A DNA stretch of 64,000 bases, from assembly GCF_001866055.1 (NCBI RefSeq), contig NZ_MLQS01000001.1, forward strand, positions 1,046,501 to 1,110,500. The letters run 5' to 3'. Made by a program: the position numbers and the translations under genes. Source of the stretch: Anaerobacillus alkalidiazotrophicus. GTDB lineage: Bacteria > Bacillota > Bacilli > Bacillales_H > Anaerobacillaceae. The notes under the pieces are model-generated. The model was not told the DNA's origin and did no database searches. It saw only the letters and a program-made list of their open reading frames with translations. Of this stretch, positions 43,199 through 51,586 are shown piece after piece. Within the stretch, counting starts at the first letter, position 1, and the number at the start of each line of letters is the position of its first letter.

Positions 43199-43984
43199 GT
43201 GAAAAAGGCTATTTATCAATCATTAATAGAATTATCAAGTAATCGTATCAATTCTTTTTTATTAAAATCTTTTACGAAGTCAAAAATGAGTAAAGTAATA
43301 AATAAATCATTTGTAAAAGTATTTAATATTGATGAAACCGAAATGGAGAAACCTTTGCATCAATATTCTAGTTTACAGGAATTATTTATTAGAAACTTAA
43401 AAGAACATGCAAGAACCATTGATCCACATCCGAATAGTATGGTTAGCCCTGTAGATGGAATTTTAGCTGATGTCGGTAAAATTACCGAACACTGTACATT
43501 TCATGTCAAAAGTCAAGACTATAGCTTAACGGAGATGCTTGGAAATCCTCATAGAGCTGAGAAATATAAAGAAGGTACTTATATCATTTTATACTTAAGT
43601 CCTAGTCATTATCACCGAATACATACACCATTTACAGGAACGATCGTAGGTAGATGGGCATTAGGTAATAAGTCATATCCGGTAAATGAATTAGGGTTAA
43701 GGCTAGGGAAAAAACCATTATCAAGAAACTATCGTTTAATCACAGAAGTTAAAATGAGCAATAACAAGCATTATTCATTAGTTAAAGTAGGAGCAATGAA
43801 TGTTAATAGCATTCATCCAACACATACTAAGACTGAAATAATAAAAGGTGACGAAATGGCTTATTTTACTTTTGGTTCAACGGTTATTTTGCTATTTGAA
43901 AAAGACACCATTCAACTTGAGGAGAAAATTAAAGCGCCAATAGATGTAAAAGTTGGTATGAAAATTGGTTCTATAACAAAGTAA
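43199..43984 (+). CDS. psd: Phosphatidylserine decarboxylase proenzyme
   Basis: A 261-residue protein with a GTG start behind GGAGGCAAC. YLSPSHYHRIHTPFTG carries the conserved His, and YFTFGSTVILLFEKD holds the GST autocleavage site that gives the pyruvoyl group. It turns phosphatidylserine into phosphatidylethanolamine at the membrane and complements the divergent pssA. Confidence 0.9.
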   Translation: MKKAIYQSLIELSSNRINSFLLKSFTKSKMSKVINKSFVKVFNIDETEMEKPLHQYSSLQELFIRNLKEHARTIDPHPNSMVSPVDGILADVGKITEHCTFHVKSQDYSLTEMLGNPHRAEKYKEGTYIILYLSPSHYHRIHTPFTGTIVGRWALGNKSYPVNELGLRLGKKPLSRNYRLITEVKMSNNKHYSLVKVGAMNVNSIHPTHTKTEIIKGDEMAYFTFGSTVILLFEKDTIQLEEKIKAPIDVKVGMKIGSITK

Positions 43985-44020
43985 TTTAATGAATTTCATC
44001 ATTTATTATTCTTACTACTA

Positions 44021-44072
44021 AAAATCTATATCTAGTTACGGTGGCCGTTCGTATTTACTTATAGATTTTTTA
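44021..44072 (+). terminator. Terminator after psd
   Basis: AAAATCTATA and TATAGATTTT with a 29-nt loop and a T tract. Confidence 0.7.
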
Positions 44073-44167
44073 TCCGGTTTGTTTTGGTAATTATGAAATT
44101 CACTCAATAAATAACGTATAGAACATGTAAACTGCAGCTATTAAAGCGAAAGACCTATACAAGAAGG

Positions 44168-45307
44168 GTGTTGAAGCTGTTGAAGCTACTTTCCGGGTTA
44201 GCTCAGAGAATTGTTAATGAGGTTACAGATATTTTATCTGGAGAAGTCATTGTTGTTAATGATAATGGTCTTATTATTGCTGGTAGTGACCAAAAACGAG
44301 TAGGAAAATTTCATGAAGGTGCACTCGTTGCTGTAAAAAGAAAAGAGACAATAATGATATCAAAAGAAGACGTTTTTCAACTTAAAGGCGTAAAAGCAGG
44401 TATAAATTTACCAATTATTTTTCATAACAAAGCAATTGGTGTGATTGGTATTACTGGTGAGCCCAAAGATATTGTTCAATTTGGGGAATTAATACAGCGG
44501 ATGACAGAATTAATTATTCAAGAGGCACATTCGCATGAAAAGTTAGAATTGAAATATCGTGGTCTAGAAACATATGTTTATGAATGGCTTCATCTCCAAT
44601 ATATGGATGATGATTTTAGAGAACGAGGGGAAATCTTAGGTATTTCTATGGATATGCCTCGCTGTTGTTCATTATTTGAAATTGATCGTAAACAATTTCA
44701 AGAAAACCAATTAATTGAGAGAGAAGCAATTGAATTATTTAGAGAGTTATTTCCAAGTGAGACGCAAGATGTACTTGCCCAGTGGGGAAGTGGAAGGTTT
44801 GTTCTCCTTAAAGTGATTTCTAACAATAATTTTAAGGAAAGTGTCATATCAATTGTTAAGTCTACTCAAACCATCATGAAAGAGAAATACGGAATAAACC
44901 TGAATGTTGGAATTGGGACAAGAGTAAATGAACCAGCCATGTTACAAAGTTCCTATCATCAAGCAAAAAAAGCACTTCGTGTAGCTAAAAAAAATGGTTC
45001 ATTTGTTTGTTATGATGATTTAACACTAGATGTGGCATTGGCGGAAATTACTGATGAAACTAGAAAAGAGTTTGTTGAGAAAGTATTAGCTATCTTACTG
45101 AGAGAGAAAGAGCTTTTAGAGACTTTAGAGGCTTATTTGGAAACGAATCTTTCCATTAAGGAAACCTCTAAACGGCTTCATATACATATAAATACACTTC
45201 ATTATCGTTTGAAACGTATTTGTGAGTTGACTGGTTTATCATTGAAAGAAACCCAAAATCTAGTAACGTTTTATATTGCACTTTCTTTTTGGAATGAACT
45301 TAGATGA
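44168..45307 (+). CDS. CdaR-type sugar-diacid/glycolate regulator
   Basis: A 379-residue protein: N-terminal diacid-recognition domain (GEVIVVNDNGLIIAG, then INLPIIFHNKAIGVIGITG), a GGDEF-like middle (INLNVGIGTRVNEPAML) and C-terminal PucR-type HTH (LSIKETSKRLHIHINTLHYRLKRI). The start is uncertain: GTG 44168 adjoins AAGAAGG; TTG 44171 or 44180 are options. It lies just before glcD-glcF and probably activates them, as such regulators do for glycolate or glycerate genes. Confidence 0.8.
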   Translation: MLKLLKLLSGLAQRIVNEVTDILSGEVIVVNDNGLIIAGSDQKRVGKFHEGALVAVKRKETIMISKEDVFQLKGVKAGINLPIIFHNKAIGVIGITGEPKDIVQFGELIQRMTELIIQEAHSHEKLELKYRGLETYVYEWLHLQYMDDDFRERGEILGISMDMPRCCSLFEIDRKQFQENQLIEREAIELFRELFPSETQDVLAQWGSGRFVLLKVISNNNFKESVISIVKSTQTIMKEKYGINLNVGIGTRVNEPAMLQSSYHQAKKALRVAKKNGSFVCYDDLTLDVALAEITDETRKEFVEKVLAILLREKELLETLEAYLETNLSIKETSKRLHIHINTLHYRLKRICELTGLSLKETQNLVTFYIALSFWNELR

Positions 45308-45361
45308 AAATACAAAAAACTGTGAACAAATGCTCATATCTTTGTATGAGTACCCATAGAA

Positions 45362-45375
45362 AGAAAGCGCTTTAA
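45362..45375. promoter_or_regulatory. cre-like site upstream of glcD
   Basis: AGAAAGCGCTTTAA contains the palindromic AAAGCGCTTT core of CcpA sites, 96 bp before the glcD start. Confidence 0.6.
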
Positions 45376-45470
45376 TCAACTATAATGAACCTACGATGAT
45401 AAAATCTTGCACTAAAAAGTCTAAGTATAGTAAAAATCTGCTATAAATATGACTATAGGGGGATGCATAA

Positions 45471-46883
45471 ATGATTAGTCAAGAAGCCAAAAGGAAGTTT
45501 TTAGGAATCGTAGGGGAGAAAAATTATCTTGATTCAAAGCAAAGTTTAGTTGCATATTCATACGATGCAACTCCAAATTATCAAGCACTTCCAGATGCAG
45601 TTGTAAAGCCAAGAAATACACAAGAAGTTTCTGAGATTGTCAAAGTATGTTACGAATATAAAATACCAATTGTACCTAGAGGAAATGCAACGAACCTGTG
45701 TGCGGGAACCTGTCCCCTTGAAGGTGGTATTGTCCTAATTTTTAACCATATGAATCAAATTTTAGAAATTGATGAGGAAAACTTAACCGTAACAGTTCAA
45801 CCAGGATTAATTACATTAGATATGATCAATGCTGTAGAAGCAAAAGGCTTGTTCTATCCACCAGATCCAAGTTCAATGAAGATTTCTACAATTGGTGGGA
45901 ATATCAATGAGTGTTCAGGTGGTTTACGTGGCTTAAAATATGGTGTAACACGTGATTATGTAATTGCCTTAGAAACTGTATTGCCAAATGGAAATATTAT
46001 TCGTACTGGTGGTAAACTTGCAAAAGATGTTGCTGGCTACGATTTTACTAGATTAATGGTTGGTTCTGAAGGTACCCTAGGGGTTATTACAGAAGCTACG
46101 TTTAAACTTATACCGATGCCGGAAGCAAAAAAGACAATGCTAGCTCTTTACGATAGTCTTGAGTCAGCTGGACGTACAGTATCAAAAATCATTGCTAACA
46201 AAATTATCCCTACCACGCTAGAGTTTTTAGACCAACCAACGATACGGGTAGTGGAAGATTTCGCAAAGATAGGCTTACCAACAGATGTAGGTGCAGTACT
46301 ACTAATTGAGCAAGATGGTCCAATAGAAGTGGTAGAAAAGGATATTAATAGAATCGCTGAAATTTGTGAAGAAGAAAAAGCTTTGTCTGTTCAAGTTGCA
46401 CAGACTGTAGAAGAAGGAACAGCATTGACAACTGCTAGACGTTCAGCTCTTTCGGCATTAGCAAGATTGAAACCTACAACGATTTTAGAAGATGCAACAG
46501 TACCTCGTTCGAAAATTGCGGAAATGGTACGTGAGATTGAAGAAATTGCAAAGAGAAATAATGTTCAAATTTGTACGTTTGGACATGCAGGTGATGGAAA
46601 TCTTCACCCAACATGTATGACAGATGCTCGTGATAAAGAAGAAATGCATCGTGTGGAAATAGCTTTCGAAGAAATCTTTGAAAAAGCAATTGAATTAGGT
46701 GGAACCATTACAGGAGAGCACGGAGTAGGTGTGATGAAATCTCCATATCTTGCTTGGAAGCTTGGAGAAGAAGGCGTAGAAGCAATGAAAACTCTTAAAT
46801 TGGCATTTGACCCTAATAATATCATGAATCCTGGAAAAATGTTTGCAAAAGAATCGCGTAAACGGGTGGTGGTAACTCGATGA
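45471..46883 (+). CDS. glcD: Glycolate oxidase FAD subunit
   Basis: A 470-residue FAD enzyme of the PCMH/FAD-oxidase C family: IVPRGNATNLCAG and GGNINECSGG in the FAD-binding domain, GSEGTLGVITEATFKL, and a C-terminal FGHAGDGNLH with HGVG. It oxidises glycolate (or lactate) with GlcF as electron carrier. It shares a 4-bp overlap with glcF, and no glcE is present, as is usual in Bacillus. Confidence 0.9.
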   Translation: MISQEAKRKFLGIVGEKNYLDSKQSLVAYSYDATPNYQALPDAVVKPRNTQEVSEIVKVCYEYKIPIVPRGNATNLCAGTCPLEGGIVLIFNHMNQILEIDEENLTVTVQPGLITLDMINAVEAKGLFYPPDPSSMKISTIGGNINECSGGLRGLKYGVTRDYVIALETVLPNGNIIRTGGKLAKDVAGYDFTRLMVGSEGTLGVITEATFKLIPMPEAKKTMLALYDSLESAGRTVSKIIANKIIPTTLEFLDQPTIRVVEDFAKIGLPTDVGAVLLIEQDGPIEVVEKDINRIAEICEEEKALSVQVAQTVEEGTALTTARRSALSALARLKPTTILEDATVPRSKIAEMVREIEEIAKRNNVQICTFGHAGDGNLHPTCMTDARDKEEMHRVEIAFEEIFEKAIELGGTITGEHGVGVMKSPYLAWKLGEEGVEAMKTLKLAFDPNNIMNPGKMFAKESRKRVVVTR

Positions 46884-48244
46884 GCACAGCAAAAGAAAAA
46901 AGACAGCAAGAATTAGCCATCGATATGAAGCAAGGAATGGATTATGATGAGCTAATTAATTGTATGAGATGTGGCTTCTGTTTACCTGCTTGTCCAACCT
47001 ATCGTGAATCTGGTGGAAATGAAGCGGCTTCACCTCGTGGAAGAATTGCGTTAATGAAAGCTGTAGTTGATGGAATTATGGAACCGGATGAGGATTTTGA
47101 GAAACAACTTAGTCAATGTTTAGGTTGCCGTGCCTGTGAACCAGCTTGTCCATCTGGAATGAAGTACGGGTTTCTATTGGAAAATGCCCGTGATATCATT
47201 CAAAAGAAGAAAAAGCATAGTATGCCCGTAAGGTTACTACGTAGTATTGTATTTAATGAATTATTTCCAAAACCAAATCGAATGAGAACGGTAAGTACGT
47301 TGCTTTGGTTTTATCAGAATAGTGGAATTCAAAAAATTGCTCAAACTACAAATTTAACAAAGATTGCACCAGGTAATTTATCAGTTATGGAGCGTGTACT
47401 CCCTAAAATCCCACACCCTAGTAAACTGAAAAGTCGTCCAACACAGGTAAAAGCAGAGGGACAAGTGAAGAAGAAGGTAGCTTTCTTTTCTGGATGTTTA
47501 ATGGACACGATGTTTATGGATACAAATAACTCGACCTTATTTATCTTAAGTAAGTCTAATTGTGAAATAGTTATTCCAAAAAAGCAAAATTGTTGTGGGG
47601 CATTACATGCTCATAGTGGTGAAAAAGATGGTGCTAAACAATTAGCTAAAGAGAATATTCTAGCGTTTGAAAATGTACATGCAGATTATATTATTTCGAA
47701 CGCTGGTGGCTGTGGTGCATTATTAGTTGATTATAGTCACTTACTTAAGGATGACCCAGAATGGGCTGATCGTGCCAAAGTATTTTCTGCAAAAGTAAAG
47801 GATATTTCTGAAGTATTATTTGAAGTTGGTATGCCAAAAATGATACTAGATAATCAGATTGTTACTTATCAAGACTCTTGCCATCTTCGTAATGTTATGG
47901 GTACGTTTAGTGCGCCAAGGAAATTAATTCAATCTATTGAAGGTGTCACATATTCGGAAATGAAAGACGCTGATCGGTGTTGTGGATCTGCTGGTGTGTA
48001 CAATATTATTGAACAAGAAATGTCGATGCAAATTTTGGATGTGAAAATGCACGAAGTAAAAGCAACGAAGGCAAGAACACTTGTAACAGCCAATCCTGGT
48101 TGCTTACTACAAATGAAGTTAGGAATAGAGCGTGCAGGGTTACAAAAAGATGTCCGAGCAGTTCATATTGTTGATCTTTTAGCGGAAGCGATTAGAAAAG
48201 CGGAAGAAAATTTGAATAATTTAAATAAAGGAAAAAAAATCTAG
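46880..48244 (+). CDS. glcF: Glycolate oxidase iron-sulfur subunit
   Basis: A 454-residue protein with two 4Fe-4S ferredoxin motifs (CMRCGFCLPACP; CLGCRACEPACP) and two CCG domains (NCCGALHA; RCCGSAGV). It takes electrons from GlcD to the quinone pool. The start overlaps the glcD end; a strong terminator follows. Confidence 0.9.
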   Translation: MSTAKEKRQQELAIDMKQGMDYDELINCMRCGFCLPACPTYRESGGNEAASPRGRIALMKAVVDGIMEPDEDFEKQLSQCLGCRACEPACPSGMKYGFLLENARDIIQKKKKHSMPVRLLRSIVFNELFPKPNRMRTVSTLLWFYQNSGIQKIAQTTNLTKIAPGNLSVMERVLPKIPHPSKLKSRPTQVKAEGQVKKKVAFFSGCLMDTMFMDTNNSTLFILSKSNCEIVIPKKQNCCGALHAHSGEKDGAKQLAKENILAFENVHADYIISNAGGCGALLVDYSHLLKDDPEWADRAKVFSAKVKDISEVLFEVGMPKMILDNQIVTYQDSCHLRNVMGTFSAPRKLIQSIEGVTYSEMKDADRCCGSAGVYNIIEQEMSMQILDVKMHEVKATKARTLVTANPGCLLQMKLGIERAGLQKDVRAVHIVDLLAEAIRKAEENLNNLNKGKKI

Positions 48245-48266
48245 ATCATTAAGATCTAGATTTTTT
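48233..48266. terminator. Bidirectional terminator between glcF and mrpG
   Basis: AAAAAATCTAGATC-ATTAA-GATCTAGATTTTTT, a near-perfect stem with A and T tracts that overlaps both gene ends. Confidence 0.9.
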
Positions 48267-48602
48267 TCCTTTATTTAATGCTTTTTTTAAGTCGTCCTGA
48301 ACACTTTGATCCCATAACTTGACTCCAACGTTATAAGCTGATCGTGAAATCATGAAACCTGCAACTGGTGCAGTTAAGAAAACAAAGATAATGGTTAACA
48401 ATATTTTTCCGCTGAAAATGCCTTCAATCAATTGGAAATAGAGATATACAGCTAACATGATACATATAACCCCTAGTGTCGCGCTTTTTGTTGCTGCATG
48501 AAGGCGTCCATATACGTCTGGGAACCTTAGTATCCCTATTGCTCCTAGAAGGCTTAAAAAGCCGCCTAGGATGATGAGGATGCTAACGATGATCTCGATC
48601 AA
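48249..48602 (-). CDS. mrpG: Mrp antiporter subunit G
   Basis: A 117-residue protein with three membrane helices (IIVSILIILGGFLSLLGAIG; RLHAATKSATLGV). TTG 48602 is preferred because GAGGGGG stands about 9 bases before; a GTG at 48611 is an option. Its start overlaps the mrpF end, and it is the last gene of the Mrp operon. MrpG is needed for complex assembly of the Na+/H+ antiporter. Confidence 0.85.
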   Translation of the reverse strand: MIEIIVSILIILGGFLSLLGAIGILRFPDVYGRLHAATKSATLGVICIMLAVYLYFQLIEGIFSGKILLTIIFVFLTAPVAGFMISRSAYNVGVKLWDQSVQDDLKKALNKGKKSRS

Positions 48603-48864
48603 AGACCACACCCCCCTCGATAAATTTCGCAAAAGCGATTGAGCCAATAAATGCTAAGATAGCAATAACTAAAATAACATCTGCATAAGCAAGGGTATTT
48701 TGAATAATCATCACAATCCCAATTATTCCTATTAACGTAATCCCAATTGTATCTAGCGCGACAACGCGGTCAGACATTGTTGGCCCCTTAACAACACGGA
48801 TAAAACAAACAAAAATAGAGAACGACATGATAATAAGCGCAATGGTTAAAGATGTTTCTAACAC
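48583..48864 (-). CDS. mrpF: Mrp antiporter subunit F
   Basis: A 93-residue protein of three helices (VKGPTMSDRVVALDTIGI is the family signature). GTG start 48864 overlaps the mrpE stop, with GGAGGT upstream. Confidence 0.9.
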   Translation of the reverse strand: MLETSLTIALIIMSFSIFVCFIRVVKGPTMSDRVVALDTIGITLIGIIGIVMIIQNTLAYADVILVIAILAFIGSIAFAKFIEGGVVFDRDHR

Positions 48865-49340
48865 TATTGTGTCACCTCCATAATCGCTTTCTCAAAAGTA
48901 TTATGGATTTGTTTAATCATCTCTTCTTTATCTGGTACATGAATAGAATGAACGAAAATGGTTTTACCGTCATCTGAAAAGTTCATTGATAGAGTACCAG
49001 GTGTTAATGAGATTAAGCTTGATAGCAAGGTTACTTCCCAATCTGTTTTTAATTTTGTTGGTACTGCAACGATCCCAGGTTGAATATCTAGTTTTGGACT
49101 CAATACGATTTTAACCATCTCAATATTTGCTAAAATTAGCTCCCATAAAAACATAGAAATAAGTTTAAAAATCGCAATAACTCGTCGGAAGTAAAAGTTA
49201 AATTGTAAGAAACGTCTTAGGACAAATAGAAGTCCCAATCCAACAACATATCCAATTAAAAATTCTACGGGGGAGAAGTCCTGCCTAAGTAACATCCAGA
49301 TAATCGCTAAACCAATATTTAATAAAATTTGAAATGCCAT
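48864..49340 (-). CDS. mrpE: Mrp antiporter subunit E
   Basis: A 158-residue protein: N-terminal membrane helices (EFLIGYVVGLGLLFVLR) and a soluble C-terminal part with SLTPGTLSMNFSDDG, typical of MrpE. Links the large subunits of the complex. Confidence 0.9.
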   Translation of the reverse strand: MAFQILLNIGLAIIWMLLRQDFSPVEFLIGYVVGLGLLFVLRRFLQFNFYFRRVIAIFKLISMFLWELILANIEMVKIVLSPKLDIQPGIVAVPTKLKTDWEVTLLSSLISLTPGTLSMNFSDDGKTIFVHSIHVPDKEEMIKQIHNTFEKAIMEVTQ

Positions 49341-49345
49341 GGCAA

Positions 49346-50830
49346 CTACTCCTTAAGTACAGAATTAATATAAATTGATGGTTCTAGTATTTCTTCTGCA
49401 ACTTGCAACAAGTAACTGAAAACAGGTTCTGCAGCTAACCCCATGATAATAGCTAGTGCAACAAGAGGAAGGATTGATACTACTTCCTTACCAATTTTAC
49501 GTTCTTTTGCTTCTTCGTCAGTAAGCTTTTGTTCTCCCCAGAATGCGTAAATAAAGATTTTCATCATAGAGAATAATGTTAGTATACCTACGAATAAAGC
49601 TACAAAAACGATATAGTATTGTTGTTCCTGAATACCCGATAATACAAGAGCAAATTTACTGAAAAATCCACTTAGTGGTGGAATTCCAGCCATAGCCATA
49701 GCAGAAATAAAGAATGTCCAGCCTAGAAAAGGATGTGTCTTTAATAGTCCGCCCATTTTCTTTAAATCTGTTGTTCCTGTTACTTTTTGTGTTGCTCCAG
49801 CATATAAAAATAGCGCAGACTTAACAAAAATATTATGAGCGATATGATAGATTGCCCCAGCGAGTGCTAGTGGGGTGAAGATTGCTAACCCCATTACCAT
49901 ATAACCAACCTGACTAATAATGTGGAAGGATAAAATTCGTTTGAAGTCAAATTGTGATACAGCTCCTAGTACACCAAAGAACATGGTTGCACCAGCTATA
50001 ACCATAATAATCGTATGTGTAAAGCTAGACTCATGATAAAAAATTAACGTAAATGTACGAATAATCGCGTAAATTCCAACCTTCGTCAATAAACCACCGA
50101 AAAGAGCGGCAATAGCTGCAGGTGGCCCGTAATAAGATTTCGGTAGCCAGAAATAAAGTGGAAATAGTGCTCCCTTCATTCCAAATACGAGTAAAAATAA
50201 AATCGCAATAACATTTAGGACACCTTGTTGCTCTAATTCTGCAACCTTTACAGAAATATCGGCCATATTTAAAGTACCTGTAACTGCATAAATATAAGCA
50301 ATAGCTACAATGAACAGACCAGAAGCAAAGACATTAATAATGACATACTTAATTGATTCACGTAGTTGGTATTTTGTTCCACCATGAACAATTAGAATAT
50401 AAGATGAAATCAACATAACTTCAAAAAATACGAATAAGTTAAAAATATCCCCTGTAAGAAATGCCCCGTTTACACCTGTTATTAAGAAAAAGTAAAACGG
50501 GAAGAAATATCCTTTTTGCCTTTGTTCACTTAATGTTTGGTACCCAAAGAATAAACAAACAATCCCAACGATACTTGTTAGAAGCACCATCAAGGCAGCA
50601 AAGTTATCGGCAACTAAAACAATGCCGAAAGGTGCTCTCCAGTTACCTAATTCTAGAGTATGGATACCACCATAATATACAATATGAGTTAAATACAACG
50701 ATAAACCTAATAGAGTAAACATAGTTATTCCACTAATTACACGTTGTACCTTTAAATTATTAGCGAAAAATAGTAAGACTACGCCTACGATTAACGGTAA
50801 AAGTATTGGTAGAAAGACTATGTTATTCAT
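49346..50830 (-). CDS. mrpD: Mrp antiporter subunit D
   Basis: A 494-residue NuoN/NuoM-like subunit with about 14 helices; FFEVMLISSYILIVHGG and the conserved GLLTKVGIYAIIR Lys region are in place. ATG 50830 is preferred over the GTG at 50836. Forms one of the two proton-translocating antiporter-like units. Confidence 0.9.
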   Translation of the reverse strand: MNNIVFLPILLPLIVGVVLLFFANNLKVQRVISGITMFTLLGLSLYLTHIVYYGGIHTLELGNWRAPFGIVLVADNFAALMVLLTSIVGIVCLFFGYQTLSEQRQKGYFFPFYFFLITGVNGAFLTGDIFNLFVFFEVMLISSYILIVHGGTKYQLRESIKYVIINVFASGLFIVAIAYIYAVTGTLNMADISVKVAELEQQGVLNVIAILFLLVFGMKGALFPLYFWLPKSYYGPPAAIAALFGGLLTKVGIYAIIRTFTLIFYHESSFTHTIIMVIAGATMFFGVLGAVSQFDFKRILSFHIISQVGYMVMGLAIFTPLALAGAIYHIAHNIFVKSALFLYAGATQKVTGTTDLKKMGGLLKTHPFLGWTFFISAMAMAGIPPLSGFFSKFALVLSGIQEQQYYIVFVALFVGILTLFSMMKIFIYAFWGEQKLTDEEAKERKIGKEVVSILPLVALAIIMGLAAEPVFSYLLQVAEEILEPSIYINSVLKE

Positions 50831-51161
50831 CAGCACTTCCCCTTAATTGATCTAAATCATCTGTTTTGTGTACTTTGTATGTGCGGTAAGCAATAACAAG
50901 TAAAAACGCCGTCACACCAAAGCCAATAACGATAGCGGTTAACACTACTGCTTGCGGTAATGGATCCGCATAAGCAACCGCTTCCTCTCCCAATAATGGT
51001 GGTGCTCCTTTTTTCAATCCTGCTAAAGTTAAAAACAAGAGATGGGCACCGTGCCCCAACATAATAACTCCAATTACTACACGGAGTAAGCTCTTTGATA
51101 AAATTAAATACGTACTTACAGTAAAAATTACCCCAATTACAAAAATCATTAATATTTCCAT
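50823..51161 (-). CDS. mrpC: Mrp antiporter subunit C
   Basis: A 112-residue NuoK-like protein with three helices (VIGVIMLGHGAHLLFLTL; DPLPQAVVLTAIVIGFG). Its stop overlaps the mrpD start. Confidence 0.9.
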   Translation of the reverse strand: MEILMIFVIGVIFTVSTYLILSKSLLRVVIGVIMLGHGAHLLFLTLAGLKKGAPPLLGEEAVAYADPLPQAVVLTAIVIGFGVTAFLLVIAYRTYKVHKTDDLDQLRGSADE

Positions 51162-51586
51162 TAGGCATCATCCTCCGCAATCGTTAAGATAGAGAGTAAT
51201 GTTACACCGACTACAACTAGATAAACTCCTAAATCAAAAGGTAAAGCCGTAGTTAAATGCACCTTTCCTAATATTGGAAAAGTAACATATTTATCAAATT
51301 GTGTTAAAAAAGGAAATCCACGTAACATAGATGCTACTCCAGTGCCGATTGCAAAAAGCATCCCAACCGCTATCATTGTCGTATAGTTGAATGGTATAAC
51401 TTTTTTAATCGACTTTATATCAAAACTAACATACAAAAGTAGGAGCGCAGCTGCAGTCATTAAGCCACCTATAAAGCCCCCACCTGGATTGTTATGACCA
51501 GCAAAAAATAAAAACACAGAGAAGGAAAGGATGATAAAAGCAACAATTCTAGTTATAGTATGAAGCATTAGTAAGTTCTTTTTCAT
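51161..51586 (-). CDS. mrpB: Mrp antiporter subunit B
   Basis: A 141-residue protein with four helices and the GHNNPGGGFIGGLMTA signature. The TAG shares a base with the mrpC start. Confidence 0.9.
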   Translation of the reverse strand: MKKNLLMLHTITRIVAFIILSFSVFLFFAGHNNPGGGFIGGLMTAAALLLLYVSFDIKSIKKVIPFNYTTMIAVGMLFAIGTGVASMLRGFPFLTQFDKYVTFPILGKVHLTTALPFDLGVYLVVVGVTLLSILTIAEDDA